From Mucilaginibacter sp. (GTDB taxonomy: Bacteria; Bacteroidota; Bacteroidia; Sphingobacteriales; Sphingobacteriaceae), in the NCBI GenBank assembly GCA_028287975.1, contig JAQBOP010000092.1, positions 1-37,294 of the forward strand: a stretch of 37,294 nt of DNA, read 5' to 3'. The position numbers were made by a program, and so were the translations under genes. Each line of letters opens with the position of its first letter. Position 1 is the stretch's first letter. A model generated the notes under the pieces. The model worked only from the letters and a program-made list of their open reading frames with translations. It searched no databases and was not told the origin of the DNA. Of this stretch, positions 22,967 to 31,486 are shown piece after piece.

Positions 22967-23371
22967 CTATTCTTTACTCACTTTTTTCAACAAAGTTTTC
23001 AGCCCATCGGCAGTTACCGGCTTGGTTACACGGGCTCTGAATGATTTATAAGATTTGATCAAATTAATGTCTGATGCCTCTACAGAAGAAGTAAGCGCCA
23101 CTATGTAGTATTTTTTCCGGATCTTAGGGTCAAGTTTTTCAAATTCTTCAACAAACTGAAAACCATTCATTAACGGCATATAAATATCCAGAAAAATAAG
23201 GATGATCTTAATCCCTTGATCATTGGTATCGTCCGTGATATATTCAAGGGCCTGGGCGGCGCTCAAAAAACTTTCAATATGGAAATCGCTATTTGCATTA
23301 GTGATCACTTTACGGGCAATAAAGTGATCCAATTCAGTATCATCAATAATTATGAATGATAAATCTTTCAT
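22967..23371 (-). CDS. Single-domain response regulator (CheY-like)
   Basis: 134 aa, receiver domain only. DLSFIIIDDTELDHFIARKV gives the acidic pocket, phospho-acceptor Asp is in ILIFLDIYMPLMNGFQF, switch residues in IVALTSSVEASD, and the conserved Lys in RARVTKPVTADGL. There is no output domain. Last gene of the minus-strand signalling run, 7 bp after the hybrid kinase, so likely translationally coupled. It probably acts as a phosphate shuttle or an allosteric partner of the kinases. Confidence 0.9.
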   Translation of the reverse strand: MKDLSFIIIDDTELDHFIARKVITNANSDFHIESFLSAAQALEYITDDTNDQGIKIILIFLDIYMPLMNGFQFVEEFEKLDPKIRKKYYIVALTSSVEASDINLIKSYKSFRARVTKPVTADGLKTLLKKVSKE

Positions 23372-23378
23372 GCAAATT

Positions 23379-24464
23379 TTATTTGGTTGGGACAGTAACC
23401 TTAAATGTAGTGCCTTTATTTAAAACAGAATTAACCTCAATCTGGCCATTTAGTTTCAATAAGGCACTTTTTACGTTATATAAGCCAAATCCTGAACCCG
23501 ACTCTTGCGAACTGGCCCTGTAAAACAAATTAAATATCTCACCAAGATGGTTCCCTAATATCCCAATTCCGGTATCGCTTACTATTATAGTAGCAACCCC
23601 CTTATGTACATCAATATTTAACTCAACCAATTTGGCGTCATTATTTTTGCTTTGATATTTAAAAGCATTTGATAATAAGTTATTCAATATTAGTTTTAGC
23701 GGTATGGTATCACTTCTAAAAGGTTCGCGCTGGTTTATGTTTACCTTAAAGCTGATATTGGATGTATTGGAGAAAACCTTATAAATATCTTTAAATTCAT
23801 CCGCCATCTTTCTAAAGTCGATCTCGCAAATTTGCAGTTCGCCGCGTTGCAGGCTGTAATAGTCATGCATGCTCAGAATGTAGGTATCCAGCTTTTTTAA
23901 CGATTTCTCCATTAAAAAAAGCATTTCCTTCATTTCGGCAATATCATACATTTCGCGGGCCACATTTATTGCCCCTAAGATGCCAGACAAAGGCCCACGG
24001 ATATCATGGCTTACACTATAGGCAAATTTATCAAGCTCGCTATAGGCCTTTTGCAGTTCTTCATTTTTAATGGCCAGCATAGAGTTAGCCTGATAAAACT
24101 TATTTGCTTCCTCAATGGCCGAGATCAATTCGGCCTCTACCCATGGTTTCTTAACAAACCTGAAAATGTTACCCCTGTTTATCGAATCAATTACCGCTTC
24201 AATATCTGTATAAGCAGTGATCAAGATCCGCATGGGTAGCGGATGCGTGCTGCGGATCCCCTCAAAAAACTCAACCCCGGTTTTAACCGGCATACGCTGA
24301 TCGCAGAATATCACCCTGATATCGGGATGTTTTTCCAGATGCTCCATGGCGCCCGGAATGTTTACTGCAGTGAATACCTGGTAATCAAGTCTTAAAGTTG
24401 CTTTAAAACCGGTAAGATTATCCATCTCATCATCTAAATACAGTATCTTAATTTTCTCAGCCAT
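23379..24464 (-). CDS. Receiver-histidine kinase hybrid (REC-HisKA-HATPase)
   Basis: 361 aa, soluble. Residues 1-120: receiver, D55 in FCDQRMPVKTG, Lys in RFVKKPW. Residues ~125-150: coiled linker. HisKA with H153 in AYSVSHDIRGPLSGILG. HATPase_c with N box LILNNLLSNAFKYQ, G1 VSDTGIGILG and G2 SGSGFGLYNVKSALLK. The reversed order (receiver first) means the kinase is itself controlled by phosphorylation, presumably from the 7TMR-DISM kinase 68 bp upstream. Its phosphoryl target is likely the CheY-like protein 7 bp downstream or the paralogous receiver at 22476. Confidence 0.92.
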   Translation of the reverse strand: MAEKIKILYLDDEMDNLTGFKATLRLDYQVFTAVNIPGAMEHLEKHPDIRVIFCDQRMPVKTGVEFFEGIRSTHPLPMRILITAYTDIEAVIDSINRGNIFRFVKKPWVEAELISAIEEANKFYQANSMLAIKNEELQKAYSELDKFAYSVSHDIRGPLSGILGAINVAREMYDIAEMKEMLFLMEKSLKKLDTYILSMHDYYSLQRGELQICEIDFRKMADEFKDIYKVFSNTSNISFKVNINQREPFRSDTIPLKLILNNLLSNAFKYQSKNNDAKLVELNIDVHKGVATIIVSDTGIGILGNHLGEIFNLFYRASSQESGSGFGLYNVKSALLKLNGQIEVNSVLNKGTTFKVTVPTK

Positions 24465-24532
24465 TATTGTGAGTTTTAAGTGCAGTTAGGTTTAATTGGT
24501 TACGTCTGTAAAAGACAACATGTATACGCAAG

Positions 24533-26674
24533 TTAGACAAGTTTTGTGTTGTAAATAATAGGTATTTTCAAAATAAACTCAGTACCCTTACCCACCTCAG
24601 AATTTACTGTTATTTGCCCGTTGTGTTTCTTAATGGTGTTGTAAGCTATACTCATGCCCAAACCTGTTCCTTCACCAACTTCCTTAGTGGTAAAAAAAGG
24701 TTCAAATATTTTTTTCATAGTTGGCTCACTCATACCCGTTCCATTATCAGCTATGGTAATAATTACATTTTCCTCGTCATTTCCAGTCTTAATTATTATT
24801 TCACCGCCTTCCTTTTCGCCAAATCGTTTTTCAACAGCATATATGGCGTTTGACATAATATTCAGGAACACCTGGTTAAGTTTACCGGCATAACATTCAA
24901 TAAGCGGCAAGTCATTGTATTCCTTAATTATTTTTATCCTATTATTTAAAAGGTTATTGGCTATAACCAGTGTTGAGTCAAGCCCCTCGTTCATATTTGC
25001 TCTTTTCAGATCATCTTCATCAAGGCGTGAAAATATTTTAAGGCCCTTAACAATTTCGGCAGTGCGCGACGCACCTTCATAAATGCCTTTTATTAAATGC
25101 TTTATCTCCATCACCAAATAGTCAAAGTCCATTTCTTCCTTGTACTCCTCTATTTGTTTTTTCTTTTCGGCTACAGATGCGTCAGACTGGCTTACACGTT
25201 CGATAGTTGCCATTACATCCAGGATCATTTCGACATCGCGCTTAAGTGGGTTTATGTTTGAGGTTACAAAATTGATAGGGTTATTGATCTCATGTGCTAT
25301 ACCCGCAGTTAACTGACCCAGGGAGGCCATTTTTTCTGACTCGACCAATTGCGATTGGGTTTGTTTCAGATCTTCAAGTGATTCATTCAACTCGTATGTA
25401 CGCTCTTCAACCTTCGATTCCAATATCACGTTCTGCTCACGTACGATGCGCTCATTTTCCTGCAAGGTGCGCAGCACTTCTGCCTGCGAGGCTTCTTTTT
25501 CTCCTTTTAAAATATTGATCTTATTGGCAAGCGCAAAAGACAGGAATACGGCTTCTAAGGCAGAACCGATCTCGACTGAGTGAACCGTGAAAAGGTTATA
25601 TGGAACGATATTAAAATCTTTAAATACAAAGATCAAAATACTGGTAAAGAATATGGACCAGCTTATTAAAAAGAATTTAGCTGATGCCTGTTTTTTACGA
25701 TAAGCGGCCGTTGCTATTACCATAAGCAATATCGAAACTATAGCGGCTGTAGGATTCACCACCTGGAATGCGATAACCCCGTTGCCAGACAATAACAGTA
25801 TCAACGAAATAATATACAGACCTACAGTTACATTAAGCGCGATATTTAGCTTGGGGACTATAGTCTTTGTATGCAAAAATGTTTTGGCAAACATAATAGT
25901 TGCCAGGCCTGACATGGCCCCGCAAAAAATGACCATATTTTTGGATAACCAAACATTGTCCGTCCACAAAAAGCGGTGCGAATAACCCAATAAGGTCATT
26001 TGGGTTAGCGTTACCCAAAAAATATAATGGCAGTATACTATGTAATCCCTGTCTTTTGTGGTAAAGTAAATAAACAAGTTATACAACAGCATTACCATCA
26101 TAATGCCAAGGTATATGCCACTGCGTGTATCGGTGATGCTGATTTCGGGCACTATTGTTTGTGCGGTTTTTAAACTTAACGGGGCAAGGATCTGCTGCGT
26201 GCTTTTAAGTCGTACGTAACAGTCAACAGCTTCGCCTTTTTTAAGCGAAATATTAAAAAGGTAAAATTGATGGCTGTAAGGTTTGTTTTTTAAGGGCAGG
26301 TTATTTGAACTTTTTATGCTGTCAACCTGTGTACCTCTAACTATGTACAGGTCTGCCTCGTCAATTATAGGGTTAGATATGTCTAATATCACCTTATCCA
26401 GCTCGGTATCATTAAGCAACCTAAATTTTACCCAGTTATTATTCGGACTGATACCCAAATTTGGAACGGCCAGGCTATTTGGCTTGAACAATGAGGCCGA
26501 CCGGCTTATTTTGCTGAAATTTAATTTATTGGTCGCGTCCTGGTATAAATAAACATCTTTACCAAAATAGCTCTGCTTTAGCGCGTTTTTAACACTTACA
26601 ACATTCTGCGCATGTACAAGGTTACTTATTATTAAAAATAAGATAGCTAAAGCCGATGTCTTTAAGTATTGCAT
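24533..26674 (-). CDS. 7TMR-DISM sensor histidine kinase
   Basis: 713 aa membrane sensor. Signal peptide (LAILFLIISNLVHAQ), an extracytoplasmic 7TMR-DISM extracellular-type region (residues ~25-175, WVKFRLLNDTELDKVILDIS), then seven predicted membrane segments (~185-380; for example SGIYLGIMMVMLLYNLFIYF and PYNLFTVHSVEIGSALEAVF). A coiled coil (385-450) leads to HisKA with H461 in SLGQLTAGIAHEINNPINFV and an HATPase_c domain ending EVGEGTGLGMSIAYNTIKKH. The extracellular domain family is thought to bind carbohydrates or other small ligands; none can be named here. It lies mid-operon, 45 bp after the E1-like gene and 68 bp before the hybrid kinase. Confidence 0.92.
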   Translation of the reverse strand: MQYLKTSALAILFLIISNLVHAQNVVSVKNALKQSYFGKDVYLYQDATNKLNFSKISRSASLFKPNSLAVPNLGISPNNNWVKFRLLNDTELDKVILDISNPIIDEADLYIVRGTQVDSIKSSNNLPLKNKPYSHQFYLFNISLKKGEAVDCYVRLKSTQQILAPLSLKTAQTIVPEISITDTRSGIYLGIMMVMLLYNLFIYFTTKDRDYIVYCHYIFWVTLTQMTLLGYSHRFLWTDNVWLSKNMVIFCGAMSGLATIMFAKTFLHTKTIVPKLNIALNVTVGLYIISLILLLSGNGVIAFQVVNPTAAIVSILLMVIATAAYRKKQASAKFFLISWSIFFTSILIFVFKDFNIVPYNLFTVHSVEIGSALEAVFLSFALANKINILKGEKEASQAEVLRTLQENERIVREQNVILESKVEERTYELNESLEDLKQTQSQLVESEKMASLGQLTAGIAHEINNPINFVTSNINPLKRDVEMILDVMATIERVSQSDASVAEKKKQIEEYKEEMDFDYLVMEIKHLIKGIYEGASRTAEIVKGLKIFSRLDEDDLKRANMNEGLDSTLVIANNLLNNRIKIIKEYNDLPLIECYAGKLNQVFLNIMSNAIYAVEKRFGEKEGGEIIIKTGNDEENVIITIADNGTGMSEPTMKKIFEPFFTTKEVGEGTGLGMSIAYNTIKKHNGQITVNSEVGKGTEFILKIPIIYNTKLV

Positions 26675-26719
26675 TGTGTTTTTTTATAAGGTTAGGATTA
26701 ATGACGAGTGTAAATGTAC

Positions 26720-27826
26720 TTACATTTTAAAGATTTCGTCAAGATCAACATAATAACGCCCCGACTGCTGGTGTTCTCCTAATAATATTTTGCGTGCAAT
26801 ATCCGTAGTAATAGCGCCACCAAGCACTACTGACGACGCTAATTGCGGCCATGTATTGATTGTTTTACCTATTTCGGCCATTGATAGTTTCATCCTTTCT
26901 GATAATGAATCAAAGGAAAGGATGGACATCAGTATGCCACGGCGGTTTTCGTCTGTTACTGTTATGCCATTGTTTTCTATAAACGCGTCAAGGTAACCAT
27001 GCATTATACCTCTGTCTTTTTCAAGATCAAACCGTTCCACGTCCAGCATACCGCGGTCATTGGTATCCATTACCACTGGTATTTGCAACTCTTTGGCTTT
27101 AAAACGGCTGTCTAATTTAATGTCGATACCATCACAAACTTCAATAAACAGGTCAAGGTTACCGTCACCTGTAAAAAACTCGTCCATGTTTTGCTGGTGC
27201 AAGCCATCGCTAAATATTTTTACTTTAATAAACGGATCTATTTCAACTATCTCTCTGGCAGCAATCACTGTTTTATTTAAACCCAGGTTGTGTGATCCGG
27301 TGCGGATCCGGTTTAAGTTGCTTAGTTCGGCGGTATCAAAATCTGCCAGGCGCAGCTCGCCGCAAATGCGTTCCATAGCCATAGTTAAGGCAATAGATTG
27401 CCCTACAGATAAGCCAACAATACCAATTGTTTTACTTTTTAATAATAGCTGCTCTTTCCTGGTTATTTTGTTATGGTTACGATTGGTGCGCACCTCGACA
27501 AATTCATCCTCGTCGAGCAAGTGTACCAAACGTTTGGCCCACGGGTAATAAACCCATACGCCATATTCATTTATGTCCTTACCGGCAAGGTGATTGGTTA
27601 TCAGTTCAGGATATTCTTCGTCTTTAATTTTTACGGATGGGCGCTCGCTTTTAACAAGTTCCTGTAGTTGTCCGTATATTTCATCCTGGACAAATATTAC
27701 ATCGCCGTTTTGTATTAACTTATCGATGGTTTGTTTATCCGACGGATTATTCATTCGCAAAATAATTGGCACATAAGCTTGATTTAACTGCGTTGAGCTT
27801 TCCAATAAACTTGCAATATTCCTCAT
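26720..27826 (-). CDS. Stand-alone E1/ThiF-like adenylating protein (Rv1355c-type N-terminal part)
   Basis: 368 aa. After a ~130-residue N-terminal region, residues 132-300 form an E1/ThiF nucleotide-binding fold: KTIGIVGLSVGQSIALTMAM (glycine-rich loop), LRLADFDTAELSNLNRIRTG (Asp plus NLNR motif), NKTVIAAREIVEIDPFIKV, DLFIEVCDGIDIKLDSR and MDTNDRGMLDVERFDL. No CxxC zinc pair is visible, and no obvious catalytic cysteine crossover loop. The pattern resembles the N-terminal half of mycobacterial Rv1355c-type proteins, which carry a nitroreductase domain that is absent here. E1-like enzymes adenylate carboxylates; the substrate is unknown. It follows the GNAT-like gene (68 bp) and precedes the sensor kinase, so the enzymes and the signalling genes may act together. 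Confidence 0.75.
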   Translation of the reverse strand: MRNIASLLESSTQLNQAYVPIILRMNNPSDKQTIDKLIQNGDVIFVQDEIYGQLQELVKSERPSVKIKDEEYPELITNHLAGKDINEYGVWVYYPWAKRLVHLLDEDEFVEVRTNRNHNKITRKEQLLLKSKTIGIVGLSVGQSIALTMAMERICGELRLADFDTAELSNLNRIRTGSHNLGLNKTVIAAREIVEIDPFIKVKIFSDGLHQQNMDEFFTGDGNLDLFIEVCDGIDIKLDSRFKAKELQIPVVMDTNDRGMLDVERFDLEKDRGIMHGYLDAFIENNGITVTDENRRGILMSILSFDSLSERMKLSMAEIGKTINTWPQLASSVVLGGAITTDIARKILLGEHQQSGRYYVDLDEIFKM

Positions 27827-27894
27827 TTGTTTAAAAAATTAGTAACGGCCTATACGCAAAAGCGTGTAGAATAGTTAGGTTTTTAGATCAGTAA

Positions 27895-28704
27895 TTAAAG
27901 AAAATCCCACTCTTTGTTCCGGATATTGGGGTTTTGCATATTTCTTTCAGCGTTCGTGATGGTTGCCTGCAAATCCCACTTATCAAGGTTGGGTATCTGG
28001 GTTTCGTAATGTATGGTTATTTTCTTCCCTCGTAATTCTTCAACGCGTACAGTGTTTAAATTATTTCGGATCTTCATGATGGCAACCTTGTCTTCCTCAT
28101 GCGCTTTACTTAATGGCGGCACATCCCTAAGCAGCATGGTTGTAGCGATAAGGTCAAGTTTGGGATAATAAAATGTACCATCGTTACCTATACTGGCTTC
28201 GAGTTGCATGCCTACAGCCTCTACCGGCTTTACCGTATAAGGAGCGCATAGCGCAAAAAGCGATTGTAAACCTATCTGATGAGAAATAGCCACCGCTGCG
28301 CGGATCAAAAAAATACTACCTACGCCGTAGCCGGCAATTTCCCGCGAGTTCCATAAGCCACATAGCTCGCCTGTGCCATGTTGTGCATATTTCCATACCA
28401 GCTCAAATACTGATCTATCCATAGCGTAAGTTGCTGTTTCAAGCGGCAGCAATTCTGTACCGCCGGATACATGAACACGCGCCCCGCCAAAAACTCGCTT
28501 TCCGTCTAACGATTCTACAACAATTACAAACGCTGCAGGATTATTAACCCACTCGTTTTTGCTGTAGGATACTTTAGTAACCCCAATATTTGTTAGTACG
28601 TGCGTATGGCCTTCAATAAAAAGCGCACAGGTTTGGGGCTCATCAATTGCTCTGAACGCCCTAAGTCTTACTTCCGGGTTTTCTTTATTTATAAGGCCAT
28701 CCAT
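27895..28704 (-). CDS. GNAT-like acyltransferase candidate, first gene of the signalling/E1 operon
   Basis: 269 aa, soluble. I do not recognise a named family. The segment GELCGLWNSREIAGYGVGSI followed by a helix (FLIRAAVAISHQIGLQSLFA), then CAPYTVKPVEAVGMQ, has the shape of GNAT beta4-alpha3-beta5-alpha4: glycine-containing turn for acyl-CoA, helix, strand, then an Ala/Gly-Met end. The N-terminal FRAIDEPQTCALFIEGHTHV and FGGARVHVSGG fit earlier strands. N-acyl amino acid or autoinducer synthase-like proteins share this fold. The C-terminal ~80 residues are polar and unassigned. Its partner is the E1-like gene downstream; together they could make or attach a small molecule. Confidence 0.55.
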   Translation of the reverse strand: MDGLINKENPEVRLRAFRAIDEPQTCALFIEGHTHVLTNIGVTKVSYSKNEWVNNPAAFVIVVESLDGKRVFGGARVHVSGGTELLPLETATYAMDRSVFELVWKYAQHGTGELCGLWNSREIAGYGVGSIFLIRAAVAISHQIGLQSLFALCAPYTVKPVEAVGMQLEASIGNDGTFYYPKLDLIATTMLLRDVPPLSKAHEEDKVAIMKIRNNLNTVRVEELRGKKITIHYETQIPNLDKWDLQATITNAERNMQNPNIRNKEWDFL

Positions 28705-29105
28705 TAGTTGTTGTTAAAAAGGCAAATCAATAGTATAAATTTCAAAGGGTGAGCCTTAAATTGGTAATTAATCAATAGTGTTCTTTATACAATATACTCA
28801 AGATCAAGCCGATCAGAAAAGCTGACCCTAAAGCATATAGCTTGTAGGTTTAATCACGGAAAATTAACAATTAATTTCAAAAAAATCAGCCAAAAAAATC
28901 ATTAGACAGACTTTGCCGGTTTAACTAAAACACTTGTTTTTAGTATTTTGCTGATTATTATTGATTTAAGTATTAATTAATAGATTGTGATTGTTGATGG
29001 TTTACATAAAGTTAATAATATATTTTTGATATACTGCTATACAGATACGTATAAATTGGCGTTATTGCCTATAATTGAATCATAATACGACCCTAAAACA
29101 TACGA
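28705..29105. other. 401-bp divergent intergenic region
   Basis: AT-rich, with no ORF of note. It should hold divergent promoters for the GNAT/E1/kinase operon (minus) and the pepsin-like lipoprotein (plus). A TATTTTTG at 29021-29028 fits the -7 consensus for the plus-strand gene. A short inverted repeat ACTAAAACA-CT-TGTTTTTAGT (28924-28944) could be an operator; nothing else stands out. Confidence 0.45.
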
Positions 29106-30200
29106 ATGAAAAAATGTTACCTGATTTACCTTCCTGCATTGTTTTTCATATTCTTTGCAGCCTCCTGTAAAAAAGATCCTAAAGTCAGCCCGACGGTTTC
29201 ACAACCGGTTAATTATGCAAAACTGGGATTATATGAACAGGCTACCGGAAACAACAGGCGCATATTTATAGCGGCCTCTAAACTGGGCGATATAACTACG
29301 GTAAATTACGGGTTGGTTTTTGATACCGGTTCTACCGGCCTCACCATTGACGCTAACGGCATTATCCCGGCATCTATGATCACATCAACTGGGTTCCAGA
29401 TAACCGGCGACTCTGTTAATGTTAACGGCATCACTATAACGTCGCAAACCGCTACCATAACTTATGGCGGAGTTGACGGCTCTATAAAAGAATATGGTAA
29501 CCTGGCATACGCAACGGTAACTATCGGCGATGGCAACGGCAGTATCACCACACCACGGATCCCTATATTTTTATATTATAAAGTAGTTAATGTAACTACA
29601 GGTAAGCAGCTTGCGGCACATTCGGCTGATATTTTTGGAGTGGGGCCGGGTGTTAGCGCAACCATAAGATCTATTGCAAGTCCGTTAAGCTATTTTAAAC
29701 TTCCGGATAACATTACTAACGGATTTAGGTTAGCTATGCTAAACACAGCAAATTTTAGCGCAACCGCTACGTATACCGCGGGCTTATTGTATATCGGGTT
29801 AGCACAGGACGATTTGAGCGGGTCTAATTTTATTATGCATCCACTTACATACAATGCTATAGTTGGCTATTTGCCAACCATAGCGTCAACTATAACTTAT
29901 AATGGGCAAAGTGTACCCGGCACCATATTGTTTGATACCGGCACTCCCGCTACTATTATTATTGAAAACAGTGCAGCTACTACCAATTCTGCAGCGCTAC
30001 CGGACAATACGGTGGTGTCTATTACTACGGAGCAAGGATTTAACTATCAGTATACTACCAGCAGCAACTTTAATTTAACCGAGGTCCAGAACCCGTCGTA
30101 CTCAAATGACCGGAGGACAATTTTCAGCATCGACTTTTTCCTGAGTAATGAATATCTGCTTGATTATACCAATCACCGCATCGGCCTGAAAAATAATTAA
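29106..30200 (+). CDS. Lipoprotein with pepsin-like aspartic peptidase layout (two DTG motifs)
   Basis: 364 aa. Lipoprotein signal with lipobox FFAASC (C21). The mature part has two DTG motifs: D73 in NYGLVFDTGSTGLTID and D277 in GTILFDTGTPATIII, 204 residues apart, close to the spacing between the two catalytic Asp residues of bilobed pepsins. Between them, TATITYGGVDGSIKEYG then TVTIGDG resembles the pepsin flap (Y120 as flap Tyr), and ADIFGVGPG resembles the conserved IxGLG block. Each DTG is preceded by two hydrophobics, as in A1 peptidases. This suggests a membrane-anchored acid-type protease; substrate unknown. Retropepsin-like proteins would have only one DTG. The gene appears single, with its own promoter region. 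Confidence 0.7.
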   Translation: MKKCYLIYLPALFFIFFAASCKKDPKVSPTVSQPVNYAKLGLYEQATGNNRRIFIAASKLGDITTVNYGLVFDTGSTGLTIDANGIIPASMITSTGFQITGDSVNVNGITITSQTATITYGGVDGSIKEYGNLAYATVTIGDGNGSITTPRIPIFLYYKVVNVTTGKQLAAHSADIFGVGPGVSATIRSIASPLSYFKLPDNITNGFRLAMLNTANFSATATYTAGLLYIGLAQDDLSGSNFIMHPLTYNAIVGYLPTIASTITYNGQSVPGTILFDTGTPATIIIENSAATTNSAALPDNTVVSITTEQGFNYQYTTSSNFNLTEVQNPSYSNDRRTIFSIDFFLSNEYLLDYTNHRIGLKNN

Positions 30201-30298
30201 GGTACATTAGCTTTAATGCCTGGAATCGCATAAGCACCCGCATGGAACCTAAAAAGGTGGAAGCGTAAGTCGTTTATTTTTGTGGAATAATCTTAAAA

Positions 30299-30333
30299 GT
30301 CTCCCCTACCGGGGGAGATTTAGAGGAGGCTTA
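30299..30333. repeat. Copy of the CTCCCC/GGGGAG dispersed palindrome
   Basis: AGTCTCCCCTACCGGGGGAG (30299-30318) followed by ATTTAGAGGAGGCTT. Nearly the reverse complement of the element at 7578-7610 and with the same loop (CTACCGG) as the one at 19227-19262. It lies 47 bp before the phytase-like gene. Confidence 0.75.
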
Positions 30334-30379
30334 CCGCAATGACATACTATTATGCTATTTTTAAGCCACATTAAGGCTT

Positions 30380-31396
30380 ATGCGTAAAATCAGTTTATTC
30401 TTATTATTTATAACTTCATGCGCATACAGCCAGGTTAAATATAAAAACATCCCCTTCCCTGCCGGGATAAGCAGTGTAAATGAAGAGTTTTCCGGCATGG
30501 CGTTGTGGAATAACCGGGTTTATCTTGAGCCGCAATACGGCGACCATAAAGAAACCAAACTTGATGGCGATTTTAATATTTATAGTATAGCCGCCGACAG
30601 TATTAACCGGGTAATAACCGGTAAAGACACGGCCTTATCTACCTATAAAACATTAAAGGTTTTAAACCTGGATAAATTACCTGACTCTGTAAATAAATAT
30701 TACGAGGGATTCGAGGCAATCACTTTTACAAAAAACCAGGTCTACCTTTCTATAGAAACTAACGACAAGTATGACTATTGTTTCGTTTTAAAAGGATCGG
30801 TCGATACGGTAAACAACCAGATCCGCATTGATCCTTACAATTTCGCAACGTTGAAAAGGCCGCTTTACATTACAAACGCCGGTTTTGAAAGTGTTACCTA
30901 TCTACCCAAAGAAAATAAGTTATTGGCGATGTATGAGTTTAATGCCGCGGATAAAAGCAATACAGGCTTTTTAATCGACACCGCATTTAAAGATCCGCCT
31001 CAAAAAATAAAAACACCCTTTCTTTATTTCAGAATAACCGATATCACTGCTACTAAGAATGACGAGCTATACGGTGTAAACTATTATTACAATGGTGATT
31101 ATAATTCGTACCTGGATAATGGCATTGTAAGCAAGCCCGAAACAGCAATTAAACAAACTATCCCCACTTTGCGCGACAGCCTGGACAAAACCCCGGATTA
31201 TTTAAAGCATCATACCTTTGCCAGGATTGTTATGCGCCGTAATTACAAAGATCTGCAATGGAAACAATTGATAACTTTTGATGGCTATAGAAATAATTGG
31301 GAAGGTCTGACACTTTTTGATAAAGGGGCGTTGATTGTAACCGATGCTAATCGCAGTTCAAAACAGGTATCTGTTTTGGCTTATATTGAATTTTAA
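30380..31396 (+). CDS. Secreted phytase-like / esterase-like beta-propeller protein
   Basis: 338 aa with signal peptide (MRKISLFLLFITSCAYSQ). The repeated pattern of an acidic residue followed by a hydrophobic strand (EEFSGMALWNNRVYLEP, YYEGFEAITFTKNQVYLSIE, NAGFESVTYLPKENKLLAMY, NWEGLTLFDKGALIVTDAN) is typical of the phytase-like beta-propeller family, in which each blade places acidic residues around a central metal-binding pocket. Whether it acts on phytate, on phosphodiesters or on another substrate cannot be decided. It follows a palindromic repeat and is unrelated in strand or theme to its neighbours apart from the downstream response regulator (90 bp away). Confidence 0.65.
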   Translation: MRKISLFLLFITSCAYSQVKYKNIPFPAGISSVNEEFSGMALWNNRVYLEPQYGDHKETKLDGDFNIYSIAADSINRVITGKDTALSTYKTLKVLNLDKLPDSVNKYYEGFEAITFTKNQVYLSIETNDKYDYCFVLKGSVDTVNNQIRIDPYNFATLKRPLYITNAGFESVTYLPKENKLLAMYEFNAADKSNTGFLIDTAFKDPPQKIKTPFLYFRITDITATKNDELYGVNYYYNGDYNSYLDNGIVSKPETAIKQTIPTLRDSLDKTPDYLKHHTFARIVMRRNYKDLQWKQLITFDGYRNNWEGLTLFDKGALIVTDANRSSKQVSVLAYIEF

Positions 31397-31486
31397 CGCT
31401 ATTATTTTTGACGAAATTTAAGCAAACGAAAACATTTGCTTTTTGTTATAGTTATACATAGCTTCACTGCAACACTTTTACCGCCA

